NCBI GenBank assembly: GCA_013399895.1
Contig: VXBA01005854.1
Coordinates: forward strand, 222,192-286,191
Reading direction: 5' to 3'
From: Serilophus lunatus
Lineage: Eukaryota > Chordata > Aves > Passeriformes > Eurylaimidae
DNA: 64,000 nucleotides
Part shown: in pieces, positions 51,401 through 62,612 of the stretch
How positions within the stretch are numbered: the stretch's first letter is position 1
How the letters are laid out: each line of letters starts with the position of its first letter
Notes under the pieces: generated by a model
Databases searched by the model: none
Seen by the model: only the letters and a program-made list of their open reading frames with translations
Told to the model about the DNA's origin: nothing
Translations under genes and position numbers: made by a program

Positions 51401-52820
51401 CAAACTCACTTGATGATGCATCATAAAAACCTGGTGCCATGTAAATTTGTCTGCACTATCATGACATATAATTTAAAAATAATTTATGTATTATATAATT
51501 TGAAATAACCTGTAATATCTAAGTACTGAATCAGCAAACAAAAAAATCTAAAGCAACCTGGTGCATTTCAGTGTTTGCAGTACGTGTTGCTAACATACTC
51601 TGTCTTTAAGCTGCAGCCCAAACCTATTTTTTGCACAAAAATAGAGAGCATTAAGATATAAAGTCATATGTAAGCAAAGCGTAATTCAAATAAACTGAAG
51701 AAAATGTCAAGAAAAACAAACATCTGTACTTAAATAATTATTATAGCATATATTCAGAATAGATAATTTGATCTTCTGGTCAACAAGCCTAACCAATTTT
51801 TTACTGTTTATTGCCTGACTTTACAAGAAATATAGCTGGTTCCTTGATAATATGTTCCTGGAAATACTGCTCTCCTGACCTCTCTGCATAAATAACTAAA
51901 TGAAATGAGGATTTCCAGGTGTTACTAAATTAAGTGCAAACTGCATCACTTCTAAATTTGAATAGTAGCACACAAGAAGGTGTTGTTATATAAAGGAAAA
52001 ATGCAGATTAGGAAATATATATATATATATTATGTGTTTGTAATACTTGGAGGATATATTCTCCTTGTGTCTTTACCAAGGCAAGTTTGTGATTGCATAA
52101 AATCCCTAAGTCCATTTTTTTACCTTTATTATACTATGTTTTTTAGTGTTCATCACTTTCACAGTTCCACTGATATTTTACCACATGTATTGACAAGTTT
52201 GCCTGATCCACTTACCATCTACAACTGCAGCATTAAAAGGTGTCAGTGGCTGAGGAAATATGCTTTCTATAAACAGTAGATATATTTCTCTTTTCTTCTC
52301 CTATGTCTTCCAAAAACTCTTTTATTCTCTGCCACAGCACAGAGATTATTAATACCAAAATTACAATATTCTTTTTGACAGAGTAGTTAATACTGGCTCT
52401 TTTATAATAAAAATAAACTTAATCAATATGTCATTCTGCATGTTGAACCAGGGGACTAGCTTTTCAATCTTGTGATTTGAATACCTTCTTAGAAAAGGCA
52501 AAAATAAACTCTATGCAATAAACTCTGGCTGCATTATTTGTATGTTTAATTGGCAGAGGAATAAACTCAGATACCAGAAAGAATTTTAAACAGGCAATTT
52601 ATTTTATTTTCTATTTTTAAATAATTTCAACTCTGAAGACTGTGATTCATTAGGGTGATGGTGACTTTTACAGAACCACAGTTATGGAAAAAGAATTGAC
52701 AGAGATGACACTGTGCACTAGTCCTAGTGATTAAAGGATCATAAATTTAAACATAAAATGTCTGTATGTGTGCATGTATGTGTAAGAGTGTACTGCCAAA
52801 GCTTCACAAGCTCTTCCACA
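48425..52820. other. Unannotated AT-rich DNA
   Basis: No supported feature apart from a short (TA)n at about 52016-52031. 48600-49900 is somewhat pyrimidine-biased on the plus strand; no family identified. Confidence 0.5.
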
Positions 52821-53249
52821 TTATCTTAACTTTGCAGAAAAGAATATTAAACTTTGCTGGCAGTATTTCCTCTCCAGCAAAATTACTTTTTGCCCCCACA
52901 GGCATTTATCTGTATTTTTATCTTTAATAAGATAATCAAATCCAGAGCCATGTATTAACATGCATTTTTTGTCTTCCTTATAATTACTGTTATGTACAAC
53001 TGAAAAGATAAATATTGCATAACGTAAGCTATTTAGTTTAGCCTGGAAAAGATAAATTCTTAACTTTGAATCTTGAAAGAATCCTAGGTAACAATAAAAA
53101 GCATTCACTGTATTATCATACAGTTGGTACTGGATGACTTTTTCTTTCTCCATTCCCTCACTCAGTACTTCTGTACTTTGAATATTTAGACTGAAATATG
53201 TTACATATACTCTTGGGCAAAAAGAGATATTTTTAACATAGTTCAACAT
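52821..53249 (-). other. Unassigned 142-codon frame
   Basis: An ATG-initiated frame of 142 codons, the longest ATG-started frame in an AT-rich part of the window, where stop codons are frequent. The product would be Tyr/Phe/Lys-rich with six Cys, has no signal peptide or clear membrane segment, and matches no family I know. On the same strand there are acceptor-like sites inside it (TTTATCTTTTCCAG and ATTTATCTTTTCAG). No polyadenylation hexamer or promoter could be tied to it. It may be chance, or an exon read in an extended frame. Confidence 0.15.
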
Positions 53250-53416
53250 TGCCTGCTCTAATAGGTTTTTATGAGTATGGGAAAAAAATTAAGTAAAAGC
53301 TTCAGTTTATTTTTGCATTCCTACCTCAGGAATTTGTAAAAAGGTTTAAAATTGTCAATCTTTGTCATATTCAGTGCACAAGAAGAAGATGTGAGTTCTC
53401 TCTTACCAAATGCAGG

Positions 53417-53452
53417 TGTATATATATATATTTGTAAATATATGTGTGTGTG

Positions 53453-53506
<54 letters not shown>

Positions 53507-53508
53507 AA
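53417..53508. repeat. Compound (TA)(TG)(TA)(CA)(TA) microsatellite
   Basis: TA tract, then a TG run at about 53443-53452, TA run, CA run at about 53465-53484, and TA run. The TG/TA and TA/CA halves are mutually complementary, so the whole can fold into a hairpin. Both strands give false Ile-Tyr or Thr-His repeat frames. Confidence 0.95.
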
Positions 53509-54002
53509 TGGCAGATGAGGAAATATTTTTCCTATGGTCTCTGCTTTGCCAACTCTAATCCCAGAAAAGATGTTGAGCAGCAACAACAGTGTCTATGTGA
53601 ATGAGTGAAAGAATCTATTTGCTGGACACCCGTAGCACTGAGCAGCTAGATACTTTTGATCAGTACAATTCAAGTCTCTAATTCTTGTCACACTTCCCAG
53701 TTCAGTCTAGTGATAGTAATATATGAGAATTAAGAGCATCGACAAGTTCTTGTCCTCACTGTACTGTGGAGGCACACAGAAAAGGTGAGAAATCTCACGT
53801 AGTAAGGGAGAACTAAAAAATATAAACATGAAAATTTCCTAAATGAAATATCAGCCTATCCGTTTACCCAGAACACTTCCTTTTTATTTTTTTAATTAAA
53901 TATGCTCATATCTAAAGTTACAATAAATATTTTTGAGTTTCCCCATGTAATCCGCTCTGCATCAGCTGCTCTCAAAGATAGGTAACACTTAGAAACACTT
54001 TT
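53509..54002. other. Unannotated AT-rich DNA
   Basis: No supported feature. Confidence 0.55.
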
Positions 54003-54188
54003 AATTTATTACATAGTTTTCTTCTGAACGAATCAGATGGCTCTGTGATTGTTTTACCTTTCATAATTTCTAAACATATTACAAAAGTATCTCCAGAAGA
54101 AGAACAGAGACTTCTGAAGCTCCGCCAGGACCAGAATCCTCTGAAAACAAGAAGTAGGTTCAAACAAAGCTTCATTCCATATCTCTAA
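54003..54188 (+). other. Weak coding-like frame
   Basis: A plus frame stays open from about 53986 to a TAA near 54188 and includes the hydrophilic SPEEEQRLLKLRQDQNPLK at about 54091-54147, more protein-like than most frames here. A possible acceptor is TTTATTACATAG (about 54018) and a poor donor AGAA|GTAGGT follows near 54151. The opposite strand is open over the same stretch (53972-54175, 67 codons), which weakens the case. No family recognised. Confidence 0.12.
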
Positions 54189-56513
54189 GCCACAAGAAAG
54201 AGTAAAAAGGAAACCAATTTAAAACAGCTTACTTTCTGGCATTAGTTGGTTCTTTAGCAATTGATAGTTAGTATGTTTTAACTTCATGAAACTAATTCAA
54301 AAAATGTTAACTAGCAAACCATATTAATTGAAGCTTGAGAAGAACTGTACCAAAAAAAAACCAAAAACAAACACAACAACAAAAAATTAGATTTACTGTA
54401 TCAGAGTTCTTTAATTTACTAAGTGCTTTCTCAGGTTTTAAATTAAATACTGACATGTCAGTAAATGACATTCATGCACTGAATTTTACAAAAGTTCCTG
54501 CAGATTTCTCGTGGTCCTACTGTGAACTCTTAATACACTGTCTTGAAGTTAATATAATTCAGGAATGAGAAAGTACATTGAATGAGAACACTGAATGTTT
54601 GGAATACCTCAAATTGTTCCCAAAATCAAGCCAAGCATATTAACACATTGTTTCAGATAATTAAAAACACGGACAGAAAGTAATAAAATTTATTAAACTG
54701 TGAATATTTTTCCTAATCCTTATTTAATTCTGTCTTACCTCAGAATGAAACCCAAAGGAGACTCATGGAGAGTCTTGGACTTTTGATTGCTCCATTCTTA
54801 TGGTCCAAGGACAACTTACATCTAATGACAGTTTTTCAGGTATCATGATGAGCTTGACTTGCTGTATATGGCATATGTGAAATCCATCATTTTTGCAGAG
54901 GGCACTATATAGCCTGAGCAGACTGACCTCCTAGGAGTTCTGAGGTTATTAACCCATTTTCGGAGCAGCTCAAACTGTCAATCAAATATGGCTTAGTAAA
55001 TTCAGTCAACAAAAGTGTTTCACATGATTTTGATTTCCTATTGCAAATTTTGGTGAAACTTTAATGTCATATCTGAGGATTAAATCACTTAACTCACATA
55101 TTGGAAGACATATATTTCATATAAAAATAAATTTGCAATAGAACATACCACTCTGAGTTGTTACAGCTAGTCACCATAAAGGAAATTGAATTATAATCTC
55201 AAGCCCACATTCAGCATGCAATTTAATAGGGCATTGTATGATGTCTCTCTTATTTAGAAAAGGGGAGGAAAAACAAGTGCAGCAAGCAAAAAATATGACT
55301 TTCATTTGTAGCTGAGGCTCAAGTAATTATGTTCACATCATGAATTTTAAAATTTTCTTGCTCTTCAAAACTTTAGTCTGCTTTTAATTAAGACCTGCAT
55401 GTTGTTTGAAAAAATATCATAAATTTGCATACAAATAACCATGGTAAGCTGAAATCTTAATTTTAAGTAATTTTAATCACTTTCCTGGACTGATAATTGT
55501 TTCTAGTTGATACATTTGAAGTGATTCCTTGCAGCAATTGAATATATTCACACCAATCTGAGTTATCCCTGAAACTGAGAGATCATATGCATATAATACC
55601 TCCATGGGGAGGCAAATCTTATTTTTTATCACAGCCCAATAATTAACAGAAATTCTTAGTTCGTCTTCCTTGAGTTCCCACAAAATAACCTTATAATTAC
55701 TTGTGGCTTCAGGTAAGGTAAATATTTGATGTTATAGAGGTGAATCAGTTCTAGTGATATACAAGTCAGTTTGTGATATATGCTCATAGCCTTAGCCTTT
55801 AATACTGTTATAGATATTAATAAGAAAGACAAGGTTAATTCTACTGCATCTGCTGTTGTTCCTTCATGCTGCAGGGGGATAACCCGGGAGACAGACCCAG
55901 CAGAGCATTTAGTTAATGAACTCCCTTGAGACATGCCTTTCATTAGCTGAAAAATAGAGGATTCCTGTTAGCAAGCTCAGTACTGCAAAAATAGTTAAGA
56001 ATATATTTTGCTACTTAAATTTTTTTAGAAGGCGATAAAAGTAAGGCAATTTAGTGCAAAGAACCTGTAACAGATTCTAATTTAAACCTATAATTCTTTT
56101 GCAAGTTAAATACATGAAACAAATAGCTGGATTTATTAAGACCTCTTAAGTATTGCTTCATGTTTGTTTCCTCTTGAAATTTTCTCATATACACAAAAGG
56201 ACGTATGATAAATTACAAAAAAAATTATTTTTAACTAGCATGAAAGACCAAGACTGGTTCTAGAAATCCACGGAAGTTGTGGCAATTCCGTGTTTTGGGG
56301 TCAAGTAGAAAAACTGTCTAGTGAAGTGTATCAGGATTTTTAGAGCAGCTTTACTTTTCTATTAAAAATATACTTCAGTGAGAAAACTTCACTAATAGTT
56401 GGAACATTCAAAGAATAATTTAGCTAAGTGCATTGCACTGAGAAATATTAAATCACCTGTTTTGGAGTACCCTGAAAATATTCCAGAGGATGTTTGGAGC
56501 AGAACTAATGGGA
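54189..56513. other. Unannotated AT-rich DNA
   Basis: No supported feature. Confidence 0.55.
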
Positions 56514-56558
56514 TTTACAGACTCAGAGGTACCCAAGGCATATATCTGAGTCTGTAAA
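56514..56558. repeat. Perfect 14-bp inverted repeat (hairpin)
   Basis: TTTACAGACTCAGA (56514-56527) and TCTGAGTCTGTAAA (56545-56558) are exact reverse complements around a 17-base loop. They lie about 120 bp before the exon candidate at 56677. Confidence 0.95.
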
Positions 56559-56676
56559 CTTGGCGGAGTAATCTAAAATGTAATGTTTGCATCCTACTGC
56601 AACTCTTGCTCTTTAATTTCATCTTGCATTTTGCTGACCATTTTGTTGAATTACTTCACATATTTTTCTTTTACAG

Positions 56677-56763
56677 CTTTACAAGGAGTTCATAACCCAG
56701 GCACGAAAGAACCAAACTGGTAGGAAGGAACTAATACGGATTCAAGTGCTTAATATGGAGGAG
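56677..56763 (+). CDS. Candidate internal coding exon (29 codons)
   Basis: A textbook acceptor (TATTTTTCTTTTACAG, ending 56676) and a good donor (GAG|GTGAGA, exon end 56763) enclose exactly 87 nt. Of the three frames only the first is open across the exon, giving a phase 0-0 exon of 29 codons that starts LYKEFITQARKNQTG and ends RIQVLNMEE. The peptide is hydrophilic and mixed in composition, unlike the Phe/Leu/Ile-rich chance frames around it, and includes an NQT glycosylation sequon. I do not recognise the protein. If real, it is one exon of a gene whose other exons lie far away, as expected for a gene with long introns. A spurious splice-site pair cannot be excluded. Confidence 0.3.
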
Positions 56764-57468
56764 GTGAGAAGAGAAAGGAAAGTAGGCCAAAATTACATGC
56801 TTACAAACACCTTCGAATTTTCCATTATATTTCTGAGGTCATGTCAGAAAGATATCCAACTAAAATGATCAATTAAATAAAGAAAATGCTGATCTATTAG
56901 TGGAAACATTTATGGTAATTTAGGGGGGAAAAATTCAGAAAATCTTTATTGCAGAGGAAGTAGGAGAACTTTGTGAAAAAATGTCTTTATCCCCAGTGTA
57001 AATGCTGGCCTGAGGAAAAATCCCAAGTGGCATTTGCATTCTGCTCATCTTGCTTTGCCTATACAGAAACTCCTCAAGAAACTAAAATTACTTTCTCAAG
57101 AAAACTGGGAAGAAGTAACTCAAAAACTTTTTGCATTTTCAGGCAGGCATAGGTGGCTGAAAACTTTGGTAGAGAAATGGAGATGCAGTCAGTATGGAAG
57201 GCAGAGGTTTAAGAATGAGGAGGTGGAGATAGGCAGGGGTTCACATTACACGGTTCTTAAAAGTCATTAATTTTGCACAGGGATAATTTAGTTATTAGGA
57301 TTTCCTCTGAGGGCTGCTCTTAATCCATGTGTTGCCAAGGGCATGAGAATAAGGAAACTGATGAATGCTGCTGGCAATATTTATTTATCTAATTCTATAA
57401 CTGTAATGATCAAGTTTAGGTTTCTTTTAGCATACACATTATGGATAAACCCAGTTTTGCTTTGTTGC
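56764..57468. other. Unannotated AT-rich DNA
   Basis: A plus frame of 78 codons at 57034-57270 is Lys/Leu-rich and unrecognised. Otherwise nothing. Confidence 0.5.
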
Positions 57469-57526
57469 AAAAAAAAAAAAAAAACAACCCAAAGTTTTTT
57501 CTTTTTTTTTCCCTTTTTTTTTTTTT
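57469..57526. repeat. A16 followed by T-rich tract
   Basis: A16 at 57469-57484, then a short spacer and interrupted T runs to 57526. The A and T parts can pair. Low-complexity DNA prone to length variation. Confidence 0.9.
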
Positions 57527-59870
57527 AATTGTCACATAACAAAGGAGAAAAAAAGTACAAAATTGATTTTTGGAGAAAGGAACAAAAAAGAAGACAGAAA
57601 TGTTTTCTTTGCTATGTGTGGGTAGCATGCAAAATATGATGGTAGAAAGAGAGATACTAACAACTCTTCTCTCTAAATAGTTTTGCAAGGTGCAACCTGC
57701 AGTTCCACACCAGGATTTATAATCTCCAGTGTGTATAGGATGACACTACTGGAGATGTTCTATGGAAAAGGCAGGGCCAAACCCTACACATTCAAAAGTT
57801 TTCCAAAGTCACACCTGGGACAAAATTCACACTGGATCCTCTTAACACTGGTTCATTTTGAGCATATAGCCCAAGAGAATTTTACTGATCTAGTCTCCTG
57901 ACTGAAACAGTGACAAGTCTCCTTCTCAATCCTTCAAATAAAAGAGCTGATCAAAATAACATAAAGTAAGATCTGTGTACATTTTTAATTTTCAAAAAGA
58001 TTTTAGCACATGATAATACAGACTTGTTCAACCCATGAGCGCCTGACATTGAATTTTATCTTTGGGAGCAGATTCTGCATGCTGTACAGCAGGAGCCACG
58101 ACTACTAGGCTTCAGTACAAGTCTAATTTATAATAAATACAGTATGAATATTAACATGATATTATCTGTATTCCTATTTCAAGGCATTTATGTAAAGTGT
58201 ACAGAAAGGACAAGATTAGGTAACAGGTCTGTGTGTCTTTTTGTTTAACATATGTGTAAACTCTGAATGAGATTGAGGCATTTGGACAAAAATCTGTTCA
58301 TTAGCTTCACTTACTCAGAAGGGTAAGACTCAAGGTATGCACCACCTTTCAGTAAACATGGAACTCAGTCCTAAATATTAGTAGGAACCCTGCATTCTTT
58401 TCTCTGCACAGATTCAAGATACATCAGAAAAGGCCTAGAGAGCCTACATTTTAATTGGAAAATTGTTTGTACCTAGTTGCTTCAAATAGGAACAAATAAC
58501 TAAAGAAAGCAATCACTACACTTTACTTCTTTTCCATAAATGAAACAAAATAATAAAATAAAACAAAAGCAAGACATTTACATTCTCCCCCACTATCCAG
58601 AAAGCTCTACATACTATTTTTCATATTCTTTTTCATTATATATGAAATTCTTTGGGGGAGAAAAAAAGACATTAGAAGGAGTAATAAAGTTTTCAGAAGA
58701 AAAACGGAAGAGTAATCCCTCATTTTATTTTTGATTATTAGCAACTACAATCTAACTAATGCCATAATTCTACATGGCATTTTCACTTTTCAATTTGTCA
58801 CTGGTTCAAAACTGAAGTGACTGCAAATTGCATTTAATCCTGTGAAAGTGGTACAAACAAAATAATAGTGATGAAATTAATAACTTTAAGTTAAAAAAGT
58901 TCTCCATAGAACTTAATTACATATAAATGAAATACAGAGTTAAATAGAATTCCCTAAAAGAATTGCCTTGATTTTTAATTCTAGAGACTCACATGATATG
59001 TAAAATGAGATAAAATGTACATTTTCCATCAGTCTTCCTAATCATCGTAGTAGTTACTGTTGGCCAGACAAGTACTTACAAAGTATGGCATTGCTGTCAG
59101 CAAAACTATCAATCTGTATGACACCATATGTCACTTTTGAACTTCAACTTGACATCTATAAAATTACATTTTCATCACACTGAAAGATCAAGCTTTTTGT
59201 GCTGACTCACTTGGGTCAACATTTTGTAAATGACTGGATTTACCACTTGAACCATAAACCCTTTGTGAATAATTTTGTGCATTGATGTCTGATAGCCTAG
59301 GGCACAGATCATAATTTCTAAGCTAAAGGATAGGTGTCAAAGTAAAATGAATTTCTTTTTTTGTATATCAGATTACTTATTCCAATGTTCTTTCTTCTAT
59401 GGTGATGGTTAAGTGCCTTCCATACTGTTAAATTAGTTGAATTCACAAAAATTATAAACTACCTAATTGCCTTAAGACTTATCTTTATAGTAGTTACCTT
59501 TATAGCAGTTTGAAAGGTCAGCTGCCCCAGTAAACCAAAAGCTTTTAATTGATAATAGATTTTTTTCCTGGTGAGAAGTCTCTGGCTTGATTTCCAGAAA
59601 GTGTTTACAAACTCAGCAGAGATGTGAACTTAAGATGAACAAACAAAATAGAAAAGCTGCTGTTTGCTTCAACTGACTGGCAGTGTTTCATTTATCTCAG
59701 CATCTGCATCTTAGGGATGGATGAGATGCAACACACAGCTGGATAGCTGATCTCAAAAGAGCAATATCCCATCGTGCTCTACATGCCCTGGTTACATATC
59801 TGAAATGCCAGCTGAAAGTTTGCACAAAACTTTTATATTAAGAAGTTTTATCTAAGCACCTGCAGGTTTG
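57527..59870. other. Unannotated AT-rich DNA
   Basis: A small imperfect hairpin (CTCCAG..CTGGAG) sits at about 57723-57753. No gene or repeat family recognised. Confidence 0.5.
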
Positions 59871-59889
59871 TTTTTTTTTTTTTTTTTTT
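59871..59889. repeat. T19 tract
   Basis: Nineteen T residues, no adjacent element recognised. Confidence 0.9.
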
Positions 59890-60118
59890 GGACGACAAAT
59901 GATTTTTTTGTGAAACAAAGCTGTATAAAAAAATGACAGTTACCCAGGCTTTCTGAAATGTCTCATTCAAAACAAAATCGGTTATGCAAGCTTAACCACA
60001 GCCTAAGGGAGGATGTCAGATGACTGCTTCAGATTTCTTTAAAGTTTACACAGATTGGATGTTGGTAGAAGTTGCAGGATGCCTTGGGATCTAGTTTAGT
60101 CCAGAACATCTTCATGTC

Positions 60119-60525
60119 CTCAGGTGTCGCAGTAGAGACGGATGACGACACAGTATGTTGCCAGACAAAATGGCCAAAATGGCTCCTTTGTTGCTCTTAG
60201 CATTTGTTATTATATTATCACAGAAGGCAGAGTGTTCTCTTCTCATAGGATAGGAAGTTGTTTTCTACTACAATGATTGGAGAATTATAAAATGCAACAA
60301 GAAGGTTTACTTATCAGCAGTTACAATGTTTTTGCTACAAAGTTTACTTTATCAACAACGGACAGTCTGCTAGCAGCTCTAGCTCTTCTAAACAAGTATT
60401 TCTGTTACACAGTGCTGAGATTCACAGTGACTTAGTATTTCAAGGGTATATCTGAATATTATCAGGATCAATTTCACCAATTAATGCCAGGCTGCTGACA
60501 GGCCCTCTGTCACCCCCGCACTCAG
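60119..60525 (-). mobile_element. Solo ERV LTR, copy B, with 6-bp target duplication
   Basis: The LTR occupies 60125-60519 (395 bp) in reverse orientation. On the minus strand it starts TGCGGGGGTGACAG and ends CTACTGCGACA. The hexamer CTCAGG flanks it exactly on both sides (60119-60124 and 60520-60525). Read on the minus strand it aligns with copy A at 18.2-18.6 kb over its whole length, including CCTGGCATTAATTG, CAGATATACCCTTGAA and the TTTTATAATTCTCCAATCAT promoter-like core. Where copy A has AATAAA, copy B reads AACAAA, so its polyadenylation signal is changed. No internal retroviral sequence adjoins. Confidence 0.93.
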
Positions 60526-60638
60526 GTAAACAAGCCTTCTTGTAGTCTGCTGATGCTTTGTGAAACCAATATTCTAAGAACTACCTTCTGAATATCTTTT
60601 AGGAAAGCTTCAAGTGCTCTTGTCACTGCCTCTTGCAG

Positions 60639-61181
60639 GCAACGTTTTATCCAATGAACAGGAATGACTTACAATCCCATATAGAGCTCTATACCAAAGA
60701 ACAGATGTGGGTGTTCTTCTATCCATTAATCTATTTCACTGTAATGTCACTGTGTATAATGTGGTTTCTACATGAACATGCCAGGTCAATCTTAAGCTTG
60801 GCTTTTATTTTTAGACATGTACTGTTTCCATGTTCATCCATCCTTATAGTGCTGTACTTTGTATTTGTTCCTAGGACAGTGTTTTGTCTTCATACACATG
60901 TTGCTGGATGTCAAATATTCCCAGAAAACTCAAGGTTTGTAATCCAAGGTTTCAAACAGCAATGGACTGTGTGTGAGTACAAGATATGGAACAGCTTCAA
61001 AAGGAGTTCAAGTGCTTATGCAGAATCCTTTTCCCTCTGTGGGGGGTTGGGAGGGGGGTGCTGGGTACTCTGGAGGGAGGGTACTGGGGGGTCTTGGAGG
61101 GAGGGGAAGGAAAGGGGTGTTTCATTTTAAGCTGTTTGCTGGCTCCTTGCTCTAAGTCCTGGGTTTTTTCCCTTAAATAAA
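60639..61181 (+). other. Possible terminal exon with hydrophobic frame
   Basis: A strong acceptor (GTCACTGCCTCTTGCAG) ends at 60638. The frame that follows is open to a stop at 61128-61130, and AATAAA lies at 61176-61181. The first ATG in frame is at 60654 (158 codons). The predicted product has one hydrophobic stretch near residues 20-40 (VFFYPLIYFTVMSLCIMWFL) and another near 65-85 (ILIVLYFVFV), suggesting two membrane segments, then a Gly/Trp-rich end encoded by the G-run tract. No family recognised. The last third reads through low-complexity G-rich DNA, which argues against a conserved protein. A noncoding terminal exon or chance are the alternatives. Confidence 0.2.
61041..61117 (+). 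other. G-quadruplex-prone G-run tract
   Basis: Many runs of three to six G (GGGGGGTTGGGAGGGGGG, GGGAGGG, GGGGGG, GGGAGGGG) within about 77 bases on the plus strand, well beyond the four G-tracts needed for a quadruplex. Confidence 0.85.
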
Positions 61182-62565
61182 GCCCAGGCTCCTTCCCCTG
61201 CCGACCTCCCTTGGGTTGGGGGGGGAACCGAGGCAGGGACTCACCAAAACATGGACAGGCAGCCCAGCAGAGATGCACATGGGCGGCTTGACCCCCTTCC
61301 CCAGTTCGCGGCAGCGGAGATACAGATTGGCGGTGGTTGCCGGCAGGCGCGGCACGTAGTCTGGCAGCTTTCCCCAAGTTTTCGCGGCACAGAGGAGCGG
61401 AGCCTGACTCCAGCCAGCTGCCGGCAAGCAGAAGCAGTGCCAGGGAAGGGACAGGAGCGGAGCCGACCCAAGGTGGCTGGCTGCAAGCGCTGGTCGCAGC
61501 TCCGGACTCAGACTGGCGCCACTGCGGCTGCTGCTGCAGCAGCTGCTGCACACTCACCTTCCCTCCCCGGCAGCGGTTGCCAGTGCTGTCCAGGCCCATG
61601 GCCAGTGCCCATGCTGCGGCAGTTCCCAGCGGTGCTGGTCCCTGTTCCCCTGGGCGGCAGCTGATCCTGGTCTGGTGCGGCGATCTCAAGAGTGCCCCAG
61701 CAGCCATGGGTGGCGGCGAGCAGCAGATGTGCCTACCTGCACTGCCATGAGGGAGCCCAGCGGGGGGTCCCACAGACCCGGGGGGCGCCCTGGCATCCAC
61801 GGTGGACGCGATGGCTGATCCCAGGGGTCATGGGCGGCCCCGCAGTCCCGAAGACTCCCTCCTGCGAGAGTCCCTGGGGTAGCAGCAAGGCCCTGTGCCG
61901 GCGGTGGCCGCACAGAGGGGCGGTGGGAGCTCCGGGGGTGCCGCAGCCAGCCCATGGCTGATAAAAACATGGCGCTGGCAAGCAGCAGGCTCGCGGTTTT
62001 GGCGGGAACCACCATTTTGCCGGAACCAAAGATTTTGAAAGAGGGGTGGAACCCGGACCGCTGGCCAATGCGAAGGGGGTGAAGCCAGGAAGAAGACGGC
62101 GAGATTCACGCAGGACTTGGAGGGCTTAAAAAACCTGAAAGCCGAAGCCCTCCCTCTCTTCAGCTTCCTGCAAGATGGAGAGCAGCAGCATGGCTCCTCT
62201 TCTCCTGACTTCCAGGTCCCGCGACTTGACTCCACCCACCTCCATTGGCACCAGAGCCAAGCCAGCACAACCGCAAGTGGAGAGCTTCTCCAAATAGTGC
62301 CCCTGGGTTGGGGGGGGGTGCTTTTCATCGTGTTGTGTTTTTGCAGAGACTTCAAGGGCTGGGAGTGACTACCACCAGAAAGAGAGAGAGAGAAGAGGAA
62401 CGGCTTTCCCTTCCCCCTGCTTTTCCTTGGCCAGCCTGCCTGGCCTTTGAAAATCAGTTTGTTTATTCCCTTTTTCCCTTTTGCGTGGCTTTGTCGGGTG
62501 TAATTTTTGTGTGAAGTCTGGGGTTCCCTTAAATTGTTTTCTTTTCTTTGGTTGAGCCCCAGACG

Positions 62566-62600
62566 AATAAACTGTTTCCCTGTTGTTCAATTCTGTTCAG
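62566..62600 (+). terminator. Polyadenylation signal candidate
   Basis: AATAAA at 62566-62571 followed by a GT-rich element (CTGTTTCCCTGTTGTTC). The stretch AATAAA..ACTGTTT also occurs after the GC-rich block at 17.36 kb. Confidence 0.45.
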
Positions 62601-62612
62601 TCTTCTCGTCAC

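Larger units (their letters stand above)
61010..62612. other. GC-rich, CpG-bearing block: promoter/CpG island or LTR candidate
   Basis: About 1.6 kb of GC-rich DNA stands out from AT-rich flanks. In plus orientation the right part has promoter-like order: GGCCAAT near 62061-62067, GGCTTAAAAAACC (TATA-like) near 62123-62135, then AATAAA at 62566-62571 followed by TGTTGTTCAATTCTGTTC, as in an LTR with a long R region or a short transcription unit. An acceptor-like TTGTGTTTTTGCAG ends near 62347. Long frames on both strands (up to 267 codons on the minus strand) are Pro/Ala/Gly/Arg-rich and typical of GC-rich noncoding DNA. Several TG..CA pairs with 4-bp flanking matches exist, but none is convincing, so LTR ends are not set. 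Family not recognised. Confidence 0.4.

Noticed and set aside
60997..61800. 267-codon minus-strand frame in the GC-rich block
   Set aside because: Low-complexity Pro/Gly/Ala/Arg composition with several competing long frames on both strands; no domain, splice or start-context support.
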